From contig JAPLNL010000092.1 of the NCBI GenBank assembly GCA_026692905.1, forward strand, positions 1 through 64,000: DNA of 64,000 nucleotides, given 5' to 3'. Shown piece by piece: positions 18,795-27,010 of the stretch. The translations under genes and the position numbers were made by a program. Position 1 is the stretch's first letter, and each line of letters starts with the position of its first letter. The notes under the pieces were generated by a model. That model saw only the letters and a list, made by a program, of their open reading frames with translations, did not search any database and was not told the DNA's origin. Source of the stretch: Planctomycetota bacterium (GTDB lineage Bacteria > Planctomycetota > Planctomycetia > Pirellulales > Pirellulaceae).

Positions 18795-19679
18795 CTAAGC
18801 TCGACCGCGGCTCAGCCGTGTTGTCGGTCGGGGGTCGGGGGGGGCCGGTTTCCCCATTGCCACTTGCTTTAGTACATCACGAAACGAATTGGAGATACTG
18901 CCAGGGTGGTTTGCTTCGCAAAGACCTGCGAGACGTTGCACTTCGTCAGCATCCGTGATTTCGCCAAGTGTCTGGGTTTGGCCAGGTTGGTGACTGATCA
19001 GTAGCAGTTTGCTACCGAACCGAACAACATACATTTGCTGCCGTGGGGCCATGGGGGTTCTTCCCATCACTTGAACCACATCGCCCGGCAGCTTCAAAAA
19101 CGAGGTCGGTTGTGACTTTTTGACCAACCAAGCTACCAATAGAAAAAAACTCAGAACAACCGCGAGAGACAGAAACACAGAAACGGCATTACCCCATGAG
19201 CTTTTGGGGCGTTCTACACTCCCGGCCTTGTCTTTGGAGGACGGACGGAGCTCTAATGGCCCTTGCGAATGGCTTGTGGATGCAGCGAATTTAGCGGGTG
19301 CAGACACATCGTTATAGCTTGCTTGAACAACTTCGTCGCTGCCCTGAACCTCTGGAAATGAGTTCTGTGCCATTCGATTTGGTGGCTGAGCTGTGCTTGC
19401 GATTGGGCGAGGACTTGGTTTACGTGGTGGTAGTGGTAACGGATTGAATTCTCGCTGGCCGTCGGCATGGGTGGTTGACTGCGGTAACGGTGCGGATAGC
19501 GGATTGGGCTGATTGAGGCTAAAGCCAGCGGGGCTGACCCAAGTGGGCTGAGGTTGCAATGGAGCGATCCCTCTTTGATCTTGAGCAGCGAGCTGGGGAC
19601 TCATGAGATACCCGAAAACCAAGGGCAAGATGAGGCTCAGAGCCCATCGATAATCCAGTGAGGGAACGAGTTTTTGCAT
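18795..19679 (-). CDS. fliO: Flagellar biosynthesis protein FliO
   Basis: FliO assists assembly of the FliPQR export gate of the flagellar type III apparatus. The 294-residue protein has an N-terminal signal-like segment, a long proline/glutamine-rich region (about 35-150), one membrane segment (AVSVFLSLAVVLSFFLLVAWLV) and the FliO cytoplasmic domain. In that domain VQVMGRTPMAPRQQMYVVRFGSKLLLISH matches the family's typical pattern. The N-terminal extension makes it longer than most FliO proteins. It follows fliN by 9 bp in the order fliL-fliN-fliO. Confidence 0.88.
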   Translation of the reverse strand: MQKLVPSLDYRWALSLILPLVFGYLMSPQLAAQDQRGIAPLQPQPTWVSPAGFSLNQPNPLSAPLPQSTTHADGQREFNPLPLPPRKPSPRPIASTAQPPNRMAQNSFPEVQGSDEVVQASYNDVSAPAKFAASTSHSQGPLELRPSSKDKAGSVERPKSSWGNAVSVFLSLAVVLSFFLLVAWLVKKSQPTSFLKLPGDVVQVMGRTPMAPRQQMYVVRFGSKLLLISHQPGQTQTLGEITDADEVQRLAGLCEANHPGSISNSFRDVLKQVAMGKPAPPDPRPTTRLSRGRA

Positions 19680-19688
19680 AGCGATGGC

Positions 19689-20126
19689 CTAGTGGACTGA
19701 GTCGCTGCCGACGAGTTCAGCCACTCGAACGCAGAAGTTATCGTTGAGTACCAGGACTTCACCACGTGCAACCAATCGCCCGTTGACATAGACATCTACG
19801 GGATCGCCGGCCAGCTTATCAAGAGTTACGACGGAACCTTTGCGCAGCTGTAGGATCTCGTCGAGATGCATGCGAGTTCGTCCGAGTTCGATCTTTAAAT
19901 CGAGGGTGACATCGCGAAGCAGGTCCATTGAGACTTTTTCGGGGGGCCCACCACTGCCAACGAGTTCCTCGAGGCGGTATTGCTGCATTTTGGGAGCACG
20001 AAGTGTATCCTCGACTTCGCGAAGTGCCGATTCCGCTTGATTGAGAAGCGATTCGGTATCAATTCGGTTTCGACCGGCATTGGCTTCGGTCGATGCAGCG
20101 TCTGCAGCGATATTGGATTCCGACAT
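19689..20126 (-). CDS. fliN: Flagellar motor switch protein FliN
   Basis: FliN forms the lower part of the C-ring that receives CheY-P and sets motor direction. The 145-residue protein has a variable N-terminal half and a C-terminal SpoA domain: VTLDLKIELGRTRMHLDEIL, GSVVTLDKLAGDPVDVYVNG and ARGEVLVLNDNFCVRV. I chose ATG 20126 (MSESN). It lies between fliL and fliO on the minus strand. No fliM is visible next to it, although fliM is often here in other bacteria. Confidence 0.93.
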   Translation of the reverse strand: MSESNIAADAASTEANAGRNRIDTESLLNQAESALREVEDTLRAPKMQQYRLEELVGSGGPPEKVSMDLLRDVTLDLKIELGRTRMHLDEILQLRKGSVVTLDKLAGDPVDVYVNGRLVARGEVLVLNDNFCVRVAELVGSDSVH

Positions 20127-20156
20127 GGGACACATCCGTGTGTGTGTGGGGCAAAA

Positions 20157-20762
20157 CTACTCTTCCAATACTTGGTACTTGGAAAATCCAACGCTGAGGA
20201 GGATGGCTTCACCAAGCAATTCGGTACTTGTCGCTAAAACCCGGCGTTGAATCAAGCCCAGTTGGTTTTCCTGGAGTTCCTGCAGGGACGCGTTTCTTAT
20301 TTCCAGAAGCATTCTGGCACGAAATCGATGGACCCTTTCTTCGTACAATGCTTTCAAATGCTCCTCGTCCGCCTTTCTAAGAGTTCCAAAAAGCTCGAAT
20401 TCGACCCGATAAGTCTGGTCAGCTCCGGGGGGAATGAACGATACGCCGAACGGATCGCCGAAGGAAAACTCAACGATGGTGTCCTTGTCGTCGTGGGCTT
20501 GCTCTTGCGATTTTTTCGAATCAATCTCTTGAGCGACTGCGATCAGCCTGGATTCGGCAAGAGCAGCCACCTCTTCACCCGAAGGGACCATGAAAAAGAA
20601 AACCACGGTTTCCGCGACGATGATGAAGCTGACGAACGCACCAATTAGCAGCTTTCCTTTGAGTCCGCCACCGCCTTTCGGTTCCGACGCACCCTCGGCT
20701 GCATGGCCTTCTTTTTCATGCTTTGATGGAGCTTCGGTTTTCGGCTTTTTTGGTGCTGACAT
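20157..20762 (-). CDS. fliL: Flagellar basal-body-associated protein FliL
   Basis: FliL is an inner-membrane protein that surrounds or supports the flagellar stator. The 201-residue protein has a polar, lysine-rich cytoplasmic N-terminus (1-35), one membrane segment (KLLIGAFVSFIIVAETVVFFF) and a periplasmic domain. That domain includes EFELFGTLRKAD and ends GEAILLSVGFSKYQVLEE, resembling the FliL C-terminal end. It is the first gene of the fliL-fliN-fliO block, whose promoter must lie in 20763-21014; that gap shows no other feature. Confidence 0.82.
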   Translation of the reverse strand: MSAPKKPKTEAPSKHEKEGHAAEGASEPKGGGGLKGKLLIGAFVSFIIVAETVVFFFMVPSGEEVAALAESRLIAVAQEIDSKKSQEQAHDDKDTIVEFSFGDPFGVSFIPPGADQTYRVEFELFGTLRKADEEHLKALYEERVHRFRARMLLEIRNASLQELQENQLGLIQRRVLATSTELLGEAILLSVGFSKYQVLEE

Positions 20763-21014
20763 GGTTTCACGACATGCAAAGTGGAAATTCTAGGGGTAAA
20801 TCGCCTTCTCAGAGTCTAGAACGCAAAAGGTGGCAATGAGGCAAAGTTTTCGTTCCAAGGTGGAATATTCGTAGGGATTGCACCGGACGCTCCAATCGTG
20901 TCGATTAGCGACGTCAAAGGGCTGTTCTTTCCTGAAAATTTGTTACATTACTGCTGCGATTCTCCAGTGAGGGGAGTTTTAAGTTGATCAAGACGAAAAT
21001 AGGGAAGATGATTT

Positions 21015-21878
21015 ATGCGTTGGGAAGGCCGGGAGCAATCTACAAACGTGGAGGATCGACGCGGTATGGCAATGGCCGCCGGAGGCCTCATTGCCGGAGG
21101 CGGCGTCGGAACCATCGTGTTGATGATCATCATGATGTTTCTCGGCGGCAACCCTAAACAGTTACTCGAACAGGTTGGCGAACAGCAGGAGCAGTCCTCT
21201 CGCGCGAAGTTAACTCCCCAAAACGACCCGGACGCTTCCTTAATGGAATTCGTCTCGGTCGTTATGAAGGATAACGAAGACGTTTGGGGGAAACTCTTTC
21301 GCGAAGAGCTTGGAACCCGTTATCGGGAGCCGAAATTGGTGGTATTCCAAGGTCAAGTCAATTCGGCATGTGGTCAGGCAACAGCCCAAGTTGGACCATT
21401 TTATTGTCCGGGCGATAGCAATGTCTATTTGGACTTCGATTTCTTTCGTGAACTGCGCACTCGTTTCCACGCTCCGGGCGACTTCGCCATGGCTTACGTC
21501 GTCGCACACGAAGTCGGACACCATGTTCAAAACCAGTTAGGGCTCTCCTCCAAAATCCAAGCCATGCAGAATCGTGCAGGCAAGGTGGAAAGCAATGAAC
21601 TCAGCGTACGACTCGAACTCCAAGCGGACTACCTAGCCGGGGTTTGGGCACATCATGCTCAAGCAAGCAAGAAAATTCTTGAGGCAGGTGACGTTGGCAG
21701 TGCCATGACGGCCGCCAATCAGATCGGTGACGACAAGCTCACGCAGGGCCGCGTCCGAAAAGAAAATTTTACGCACGGGACTTCGCAACAACGGGTCAAG
21801 TGGTACTCTGCCGGCTTGGCATCAGGTGACGTTAAAGGGATGATGAAGCTGTTCGAATTAGATTTCGACAAGCTGTAG
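21015..21878 (+). CDS. YpfJ-type neutral zinc metallopeptidase
   Basis: This membrane-anchored putative zinc protease has 287 residues. The start MRWEGREQSTNVEDRRG is typical of the family. One membrane segment (MAAGGLIAGGGVGTIVLMII) follows, then a catalytic domain with HEVGHHVQNQLG (HExxH near residue 165) and the downstream ELQADYLAGVWAHH, whose Glu/Asp is the likely third ligand. Substrates are unknown. GGGAAG lies 12 nt before the ATG. It stands alone, divergent from the fliL block. Confidence 0.92.
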   Translation: MRWEGREQSTNVEDRRGMAMAAGGLIAGGGVGTIVLMIIMMFLGGNPKQLLEQVGEQQEQSSRAKLTPQNDPDASLMEFVSVVMKDNEDVWGKLFREELGTRYREPKLVVFQGQVNSACGQATAQVGPFYCPGDSNVYLDFDFFRELRTRFHAPGDFAMAYVVAHEVGHHVQNQLGLSSKIQAMQNRAGKVESNELSVRLELQADYLAGVWAHHAQASKKILEAGDVGSAMTAANQIGDDKLTQGRVRKENFTHGTSQQRVKWYSAGLASGDVKGMMKLFELDFDKL

Positions 21879-21940
21879 ATATCGACCACGCTTGGGCGAG
21901 AAGCAAAACACAGCCCGCAGAGAACGGTTTGTTGACTTGG

Positions 21941-22009
21941 TCGTTTAACAGTCAACCGTAGGTGACCTGGTATAAGAATTGAGTACGCCTTAGGCTGCCT
22001 GTTAAACGA
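21941..22009. repeat. Family F inverted repeat
   Basis: The arms TCGTTTAACAGTCAACCGTAGG and CCTTAGGCTGCCTGTTAAACGA are complementary with a few mismatches. A half copy (right arm, GTACGCCTACGGCTGACTG) is at 50582-50608. Spacer is about 25 bp. Confidence 0.8.
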
Positions 22010-22040
22010 ATTGCGTTATTTTTACCCGAACATTGAAGCG

Positions 22041-22745
22041 ATGGACTCGTGTATCCCGTCGCCCCAGTTGTGTTTAGAAAGTAGCGATTTTCGCATGGCC
22101 ATTCGGATCCCGGTCGTAATCAGCCAACACGAACGTCGTGCCGGCTCTATTGCCGACTATGAAGAGCAATTGATCACTCGTATCGTCATGGAGAGCGGAC
22201 TCGATGCGACACTGATTGCCGATCTGAAAGCCATCGAACACGATACCACCGACCACCTTTGCATCGAAGGTCTAAAGGGGGACTTTGCACTTGCAACTTG
22301 GGAATCGACTCAATACGTATGCGAACATTTGCATCGCCTTGGTGTTCCATCCCTTGAGATCCTACCAGTCGACGGCAGCCCTAAATCGCATAGCGGCGTG
22401 GAAAGTGTTCCGGCCAAAAAGATTTTCTTGATTTCGCTAGCGACCAATGTGAGTATCGATACCACCATCAAAACGCTGAAAGATCTGCTCCAATCGCGAT
22501 CGACTCCCGTATTCTCAATTGGAGCGTTGATTCATCGTGCCCGAACAGAAACGGCAAAATCTCCTTCGGAAGCAAGACCATTTGCTCATTCGATTTCTCA
22601 ACCGATAGAGAGAGCAAAGCCCGAGATCGCAAAGCCCGAGATAGCAAAGCGAGTCGATCAGCCTGCATCTGTCACATCTGCAGAAACAGATGACTTTCCT
22701 AACTTGGATCTGTTAATGGATGAGTTGGACCAATTCAATCTTTAG
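22041..22745 (+). CDS. Hypothetical protein
   Basis: I do not recognise this protein (234 residues from ATG 22041; an ATG at 22095, giving MAIRIPVVIS, is equally plausible). The first 165 residues look like a folded alpha/beta domain (IPVVISQHERRAGSIADYEE, later KIFLISLATNVSIDTTIKTLKDLL). The rest is polar and low in complexity, with a small repeat KPEIAKPEIAK, then an acidic end DLLMDELDQFNL. There is no signal peptide. It lies between the metallopeptidase and a repeat cluster. Confidence 0.65.
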   Translation: MDSCIPSPQLCLESSDFRMAIRIPVVISQHERRAGSIADYEEQLITRIVMESGLDATLIADLKAIEHDTTDHLCIEGLKGDFALATWESTQYVCEHLHRLGVPSLEILPVDGSPKSHSGVESVPAKKIFLISLATNVSIDTTIKTLKDLLQSRSTPVFSIGALIHRARTETAKSPSEARPFAHSISQPIERAKPEIAKPEIAKRVDQPASVTSAETDDFPNLDLLMDELDQFNL

Positions 22746-23032
22746 GCAACACGTAGCACGCCGCGCAAGCTAGTGAATAGACTATGCAACACGTAGCACG
22801 CCGCGCAAGCTAGTGAATAGACTATGCAGCACGTAGCACGCCGCGCAAGCTAAGCACTTCGGCATGAGTCTTCAAGTGAAACAAACCTTTAGCCATTGGG
22901 CGCTAGCCCCGGTGTTCCACTTGACATTCGTCGAGAACCGGGGCTAGCGCCCATCGGCTCATTAATACGAAAAAAAATGCGGATGTGCTTAGTGAATAGG
23001 CTATGCAGTTCACTAGCTTGCGCGTCGTGCTA
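22746..23032. repeat. Family B and C repeat cluster
   Basis: Just after the stop of the hypothetical gene, a 40-bp unit (GCAACACGTAGCACGCCGCG...) repeats in tandem at 22746, 22786 and 22826, the last copy partial. A separate palindrome at 22893-22960 (family C) pairs GGGCGCTAGCCCCGG with CCGGGGCTAGCGCCC. A single family B element in the other direction is at 23009-23032. No gene is visible in this 351-bp gap. Confidence 0.9.
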
Positions 23033-23096
23033 GGGTCGTTTCGATGCCGCCGCTCGCCTTTCCGAGTTTCACTATTCTTCCTTGAACGATGCTGCC

Positions 23097-23444
23097 ATGG
23101 GTAACTTGATTCGATACGGTGTCACGAAACGATGGTCGGATGCCGTTGTCGTTGGCGGTTTGGGATATTTTGTGGAGGTGCCAGACCATCCGGAGGGCTC
23201 TCCTCGCGACCAAATCGAAGAAATATTTCGGCAGGTCGAGACTAGGTTGCAACAAATGGGCAGCGACTTAACTCGACTGGTTCAAGTGTTGGTTTATTTG
23301 CCGTTTCCCGAGGACTTACCGCTATTCAATGAACTTTGGGACGCTTGGATTCCAATGGGGCATGCGCCGTGTCGAGCTTGCACTCACCCACAGCTTGCAG
23401 CACCAGGCTACCGAGTGGAATTAGTCATAACCGCAGCGATTTAG
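23097..23444 (+). CDS. RidA/YjgF family protein
   Basis: RidA-type proteins hydrolyse reactive enamine/imine intermediates released by PLP enzymes; other branches have unknown roles. The 115-residue protein has the family layout: VVVGGLGYFVEVPDHPEG, IFRQVETRLQQMGSDL, VLVYLPFPEDLPLFNELWDAWI and a C-terminal VELVITAAI. An arginine in the HAPCRACTHPQLA segment may be the catalytic RidA arginine, but the surrounding PARxxV consensus is altered. The start is ATG 23097; a TTG at 23082 is an alternative. Confidence 0.85.
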   Translation: MGNLIRYGVTKRWSDAVVVGGLGYFVEVPDHPEGSPRDQIEEIFRQVETRLQQMGSDLTRLVQVLVYLPFPEDLPLFNELWDAWIPMGHAPCRACTHPQLAAPGYRVELVITAAI

Positions 23445-23537
23445 TATCGAGCGGAGGGCAGACAATCGCCGTGAAGCGGGTAGAATCATGGCTTCGCAGT
23501 TTGGCTGGTTTGATTTGTCCCTAAGGAGTACTTGTTC

Positions 23538-24827
23538 ATGTCATTGGTTCGTTTTGCCCGCATCGCGGCGATTGCCTGTAGTTCTGGAGCAACACTTTTG
23601 GGTTCGTCGTTCTTGTTAGGCGACGATTGGCCGACCTTTCGGGGTGCCAAGAGGACAGCTGTCGCTACCGATTCGAATCTTCTAAAGTCGTGGCCCGAAG
23701 GTGGCCCGCAGCTTGTTTGGGAGGCCAAAGGTGCAGGCCGAGGATACTCCAGTTTAGCCGTAGCTGGCGACAAGATTTTCACTTTGGGGGACGCTTTGTC
23801 CACGAAGAGCGATGAGGAAGAATACCTGACGGCTTACGATCGTAAGACAGGCAAACAACTTTGGGCGACCAAGACCGGCCCTGCTTGGAAGGAAATGAAA
23901 GAAGAATGGCATAATTCCAGAAGCACCCCTTCGGTCGATGATGGGATCGTTTATGTCGTCACACCGAAAGGTGTTCTGGTCGCATGCAACACCGCAGACG
24001 GGAAGGAAGTCTGGCGCAAGAATTTGGTCGATGACTTGGGCGGCAAGAAAGACGACCCATGGGGATATAGCGAGTCCGTTCTGATCGACGGCGATAAGGT
24101 CGTGTGCACGCCTGGTGGCGTTAAAGCGACGATGGTTGCTCTCAATAAGAAGACCGGTGAACTGATTTGGAAGGCCATTCGTCCCGAGGACCGAGGAGCT
24201 GGGCACGCATCGATCGTCATTTCGGAAATTGGTGGCACCCGCGTTTATGTTCAAACAACCGGTGGCGGGGCGCTTGGGGTTTCGGCTACGGATGGAAAAT
24301 TGCTTTGGTCCTATCCGATTGATAAAACCACTGCCGTTTGCCCAACGCCAATCGTGCGGGGCGATCTTGTTTTTTTCACAGCAGGATACGGTCGTGGCGG
24401 CGCGTTGCTCAAGCAAGTAGTTGATAACGCTGGCGTCATAACTGTTAAAGAGATCTATGGACTCAACAACAAACTGAACAACAAGCACGGCGGGGTAATT
24501 CTGATCGGAGATTATCTTTATGGTGATTCAGACGATAAAGGACTGCCATACTGTGCCGATCTCATGACGGGCGAAATCAAGTGGGCTGAACGAGGACCAG
24601 GTAAAGGTTCCACAGTCGTGATCGGCGGCGGCGACATGCTCTATTGCCAATTCCAAAGCGGTGAAATCGCTTTGGCCAAAGCGGATCCAGCCAAATTCAC
24701 CGTCGTTAGTCAATTCAAAATTCCAGATAGCGGAAAACGTCCAAGTTGGGCGCATCCAGTCATCGTCGATGGCATGCTCTATGTTCGATCGCTTGATCAG
24801 ATATTTTGCTACAAGATTTCTAATTGA
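23538..24827 (+). CDS. Secreted PQQ-type beta-propeller protein
   Basis: The 429-residue protein has an N-terminal export signal (MSLVRFARIAAIACSSGATLLG) and then WPTFRGAKRTAVA, the standard start of planctomycete PQQ-binding-like propellers. Blades carry the repeating pattern AYDRKTGKQLWATKTG, ACNTADGKEVWRKNL and ALNKKTGELIWKAI. No catalytic residues of PQQ dehydrogenases were seen, so it is probably a structural or binding propeller. ATG 23538 has a clear AAGGAG at 9-nt spacing. It is paired convergently with a second PQQ protein at 25095. Confidence 0.9.
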   Translation: MSLVRFARIAAIACSSGATLLGSSFLLGDDWPTFRGAKRTAVATDSNLLKSWPEGGPQLVWEAKGAGRGYSSLAVAGDKIFTLGDALSTKSDEEEYLTAYDRKTGKQLWATKTGPAWKEMKEEWHNSRSTPSVDDGIVYVVTPKGVLVACNTADGKEVWRKNLVDDLGGKKDDPWGYSESVLIDGDKVVCTPGGVKATMVALNKKTGELIWKAIRPEDRGAGHASIVISEIGGTRVYVQTTGGGALGVSATDGKLLWSYPIDKTTAVCPTPIVRGDLVFFTAGYGRGGALLKQVVDNAGVITVKEIYGLNNKLNNKHGGVILIGDYLYGDSDDKGLPYCADLMTGEIKWAERGPGKGSTVVIGGGDMLYCQFQSGEIALAKADPAKFTVVSQFKIPDSGKRPSWAHPVIVDGMLYVRSLDQIFCYKISN

Positions 24828-24864
24828 GAGTAGATTGAAATCCGGTGGTGACTTTTGGTGTAGA

Positions 24865-24895
24865 GCTTAGCTTGGGACTCTTTCCCAAACTAAGC
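24865..24895 (+). terminator. Hairpin after the PQQ-protein gene, possible terminator
   Basis: GCTTAGCTTGGG and CCCAAACTAAGC pair with one mismatch around ACTCTTT, starting 37 nt after the stop codon. No U-tract follows, so this may be a processing or stability hairpin rather than an intrinsic terminator. Confidence 0.5.
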
Positions 24896-24957
24896 AATGC
24901 GGCTAGTTTGATTGGGCTTGAACTGCGGAGCAGTAGCGCGGTGGACTCCAATTACAC

Positions 24958-25079
24958 CTAGCACGACAATACCTAGCACGACAATACCTAGCACGACAAT
25001 ACTTAGCACGACAATACTTAGCACGACGCGCAAGCTAGTGAATTAGATAATGCATTCACTAGCTTGCGCGTCGTGCTAA
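24958..25079. repeat. Family B repeats with a 15-bp partial array
   Basis: TAGCACGACAATACC/T is repeated four times and then runs into a full family B element (AGCACGACGCGCAAGCTAG) and its inverted partner ending at 25079. The array looks like repeated slippage of the first half of the element. It fills the gap between two convergent PQQ-protein genes. Confidence 0.92.
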
Positions 25080-25094
25080 GAACGAGCGAATACT

Positions 25095-26492
25095 CTATTC
25101 CGGTATCAACTCCAAGCATACGACTTTGCCTTCACTACGAACGTATAACAGGCCATGCGAGAGGGCAGGTGGCGCCCAGCTCGGTGGCCTCAACAGGGGC
25201 TTGCCGTCCCTGGAGTCTCGTATCTGATCCAATTCCATTTGCGCCAAAACGGTAAGTTTATCCTTATTCAACTCAAGCAATTGCAAAGAACCCTCTTCCC
25301 CGAGCAAAATCAAATGATTGTCGACAATCAATCCCGTCATGCGATCATGATTTCGCTTGGTCCATTTCACTTCGGGGGTCCAACTGCCAGCCTCGACAGC
25401 AGCTTCGTTTAGGAGCAGACAACGCAAGTCCGTGTCCGGTTGATTGCGGCCACTGCTACCAAAGAGAACGTTTCCGTCTAGCATTGGGGTCGACCAATGG
25501 GACCGCATGGCCTTGTTTTTGATTCCTGTTCCATCTATCCAAATCGGTTTTAGTTCCCTGTCGGTCAATGATAGCAAAGCGCTTCCTCGCTCGTATGCCT
25601 CGGAGATGAAAATTCGATTTCCCCATACGACTGGAGAAGCCGCGTTGACGCTTTCTTGGATCGAAGCTCTCCAGGGGAAAAATCTCATGTTCGAACCGTC
25701 GCTCGGGTCAAACGCCATCAGTCCTTCGCGAACCAAAGACAAACAAACATCGCGACCGTCGATTGAACGAACGATCGGCGCTGAGTAGCTTGCCGAGTAG
25801 TTGCCAACGCGATAAAGTTCTTTGCCAGTAGCCTTGTCAAAAGCGACCATGGCGGTTCCGTTGGGTCGTGAGGCTTTGCTACCGCCAATCATCACCAGGA
25901 GCTTGTCCTGGTAGACAAGCGGAGAAGCTCCAACGCCAAAAAAATTCTGCTCGACATTGTAGATTTGGTCCGTGTCGAGTTTCCAAATTGGAGCCCCATC
26001 GGAAACAGATATGCAAGCCAGCGTACCAGCCACCCCGAAAACATAGACGCGATCGCCATCCACAACAGGGCTGCAGCGGGGGCCATTGTTGTAGCCATAA
26101 GCGTCTCGATACTGCACGGGGGATTCCCATTTCCAAATCGGTTTTCCGGTCTCTGCATTGAGGCAACTTAATCGCTCAACGTCGCCATACCTATCGAATT
26201 GAAACCAACGACCGTCGGCTGCCACACCATTTCCGTAGCCCATTCCCGTGTCCGCAGTCCAAACCACTTTGAGACCGGATTTTGGCCACTCGGTCAGGAT
26301 TCCAACTTCGGAGCTGCGAGAATCGTAATTGGGGCCAAGCATCCTCGGCCAATCCATTCCATTCTTTCGCGTCCACAGTGATCCCGTTTCCTGAACCGAA
26401 GTAGGAGAATGGGTGTCCGCTCCACAACCCGTTGTGGTCGCTAGCGAAACGGCGAAAAGAAAGGGTAAAATTGAGATCGAAAAACGACGCAT
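25095..26492 (-). CDS. PQQ-type beta-propeller lipoprotein
   Basis: The 465-residue protein starts with a lipoprotein signal (MRRFSISILPFLFAVSLATTTGC, lipobox-like TTGC), so it is probably membrane-anchored outside the cytoplasm. WPRMLGPNYDSRS opens the propeller, and blade motifs include CLNAETGKPIWKWESP, CISVSDGAPIWKLD and AFDKATGKELYRVG. It is convergent with the related protein at 23538 and divergent from arfB, 20 bp away. It shows no dehydrogenase residues. BamB-like scaffolding or substrate binding is possible. Confidence 0.9.
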   Translation of the reverse strand: MRRFSISILPFLFAVSLATTTGCGADTHSPTSVQETGSLWTRKNGMDWPRMLGPNYDSRSSEVGILTEWPKSGLKVVWTADTGMGYGNGVAADGRWFQFDRYGDVERLSCLNAETGKPIWKWESPVQYRDAYGYNNGPRCSPVVDGDRVYVFGVAGTLACISVSDGAPIWKLDTDQIYNVEQNFFGVGASPLVYQDKLLVMIGGSKASRPNGTAMVAFDKATGKELYRVGNYSASYSAPIVRSIDGRDVCLSLVREGLMAFDPSDGSNMRFFPWRASIQESVNAASPVVWGNRIFISEAYERGSALLSLTDRELKPIWIDGTGIKNKAMRSHWSTPMLDGNVLFGSSGRNQPDTDLRCLLLNEAAVEAGSWTPEVKWTKRNHDRMTGLIVDNHLILLGEEGSLQLLELNKDKLTVLAQMELDQIRDSRDGKPLLRPPSWAPPALSHGLLYVRSEGKVVCLELIPE

Positions 26493-26512
26493 TTAGGAAT
26501 ACTCTATAAGTT

Positions 26513-26938
26513 ATGGAAGATCTCATCATCACCGAACATTTGATCGTACCGGCAAGCGAGTTGGAGTTGGTTTTCGCGCGAAGCAGTGGCCCTGGCGGTC
26601 AAAATGTAAACAAAGTGAACACCAAGGCAACCCTTTGCTGGAACCTATCGGTCAGCACCGTATTATACCCGACAGCCATGTCCAGGTTGCGCGTCTTGGC
26701 CGGTAACCGATTGACCGAAGCGGGGGTTTTGCAAATCACTAGCCAAGTGCATCGCGAGCAGCCAAGAAATATTCAGGCTTGCCGAGAGCGACTGAAAAAT
26801 CTGATCCTAGAGGCGATGAAACCACCTACAATCCGAAAACCGACGCAGCCAACCCGCGGTTCGCAGCGTCGTCGCATCGAAGACAAAAAGAATGTCGCCC
26901 AAAAGAAACAAAACCGCTCGACCAATAATTGGGATTAA
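26513..26938 (+). CDS. arfB: Peptidyl-tRNA hydrolase ArfB (ribosome rescue)
   Basis: ArfB enters stalled ribosomes that have no stop codon in the A site and hydrolyses the peptidyl-tRNA. The 141-residue protein has the catalytic Gly-Gly-Gln at residues 28-30 (SSGPGGQNVNKVNTK). Its C-terminal tail is rich in Lys/Arg (KPTQPTRGSQRRRIEDKKN), which in this family lies in the mRNA tunnel. Length fits the family. It starts 20 bp from the divergent PQQ lipoprotein gene, so the promoters overlap. Confidence 0.95.
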   Translation: MEDLIITEHLIVPASELELVFARSSGPGGQNVNKVNTKATLCWNLSVSTVLYPTAMSRLRVLAGNRLTEAGVLQITSQVHREQPRNIQACRERLKNLILEAMKPPTIRKPTQPTRGSQRRRIEDKKNVAQKKQNRSTNNWD

Positions 26939-27010
26939 TGATCTGTCTGATCTGTCCGATCTGTCCAAGGGATTACCTTAAATTGAGGTTGGTGCGTACA
27001 ATGCCAACCC

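Noticed and set aside
18584-18958. A 124-codon plus-strand frame
   Set aside because: It ends antisense within fliO and its product has no recognisable domain or composition bias of a real protein.
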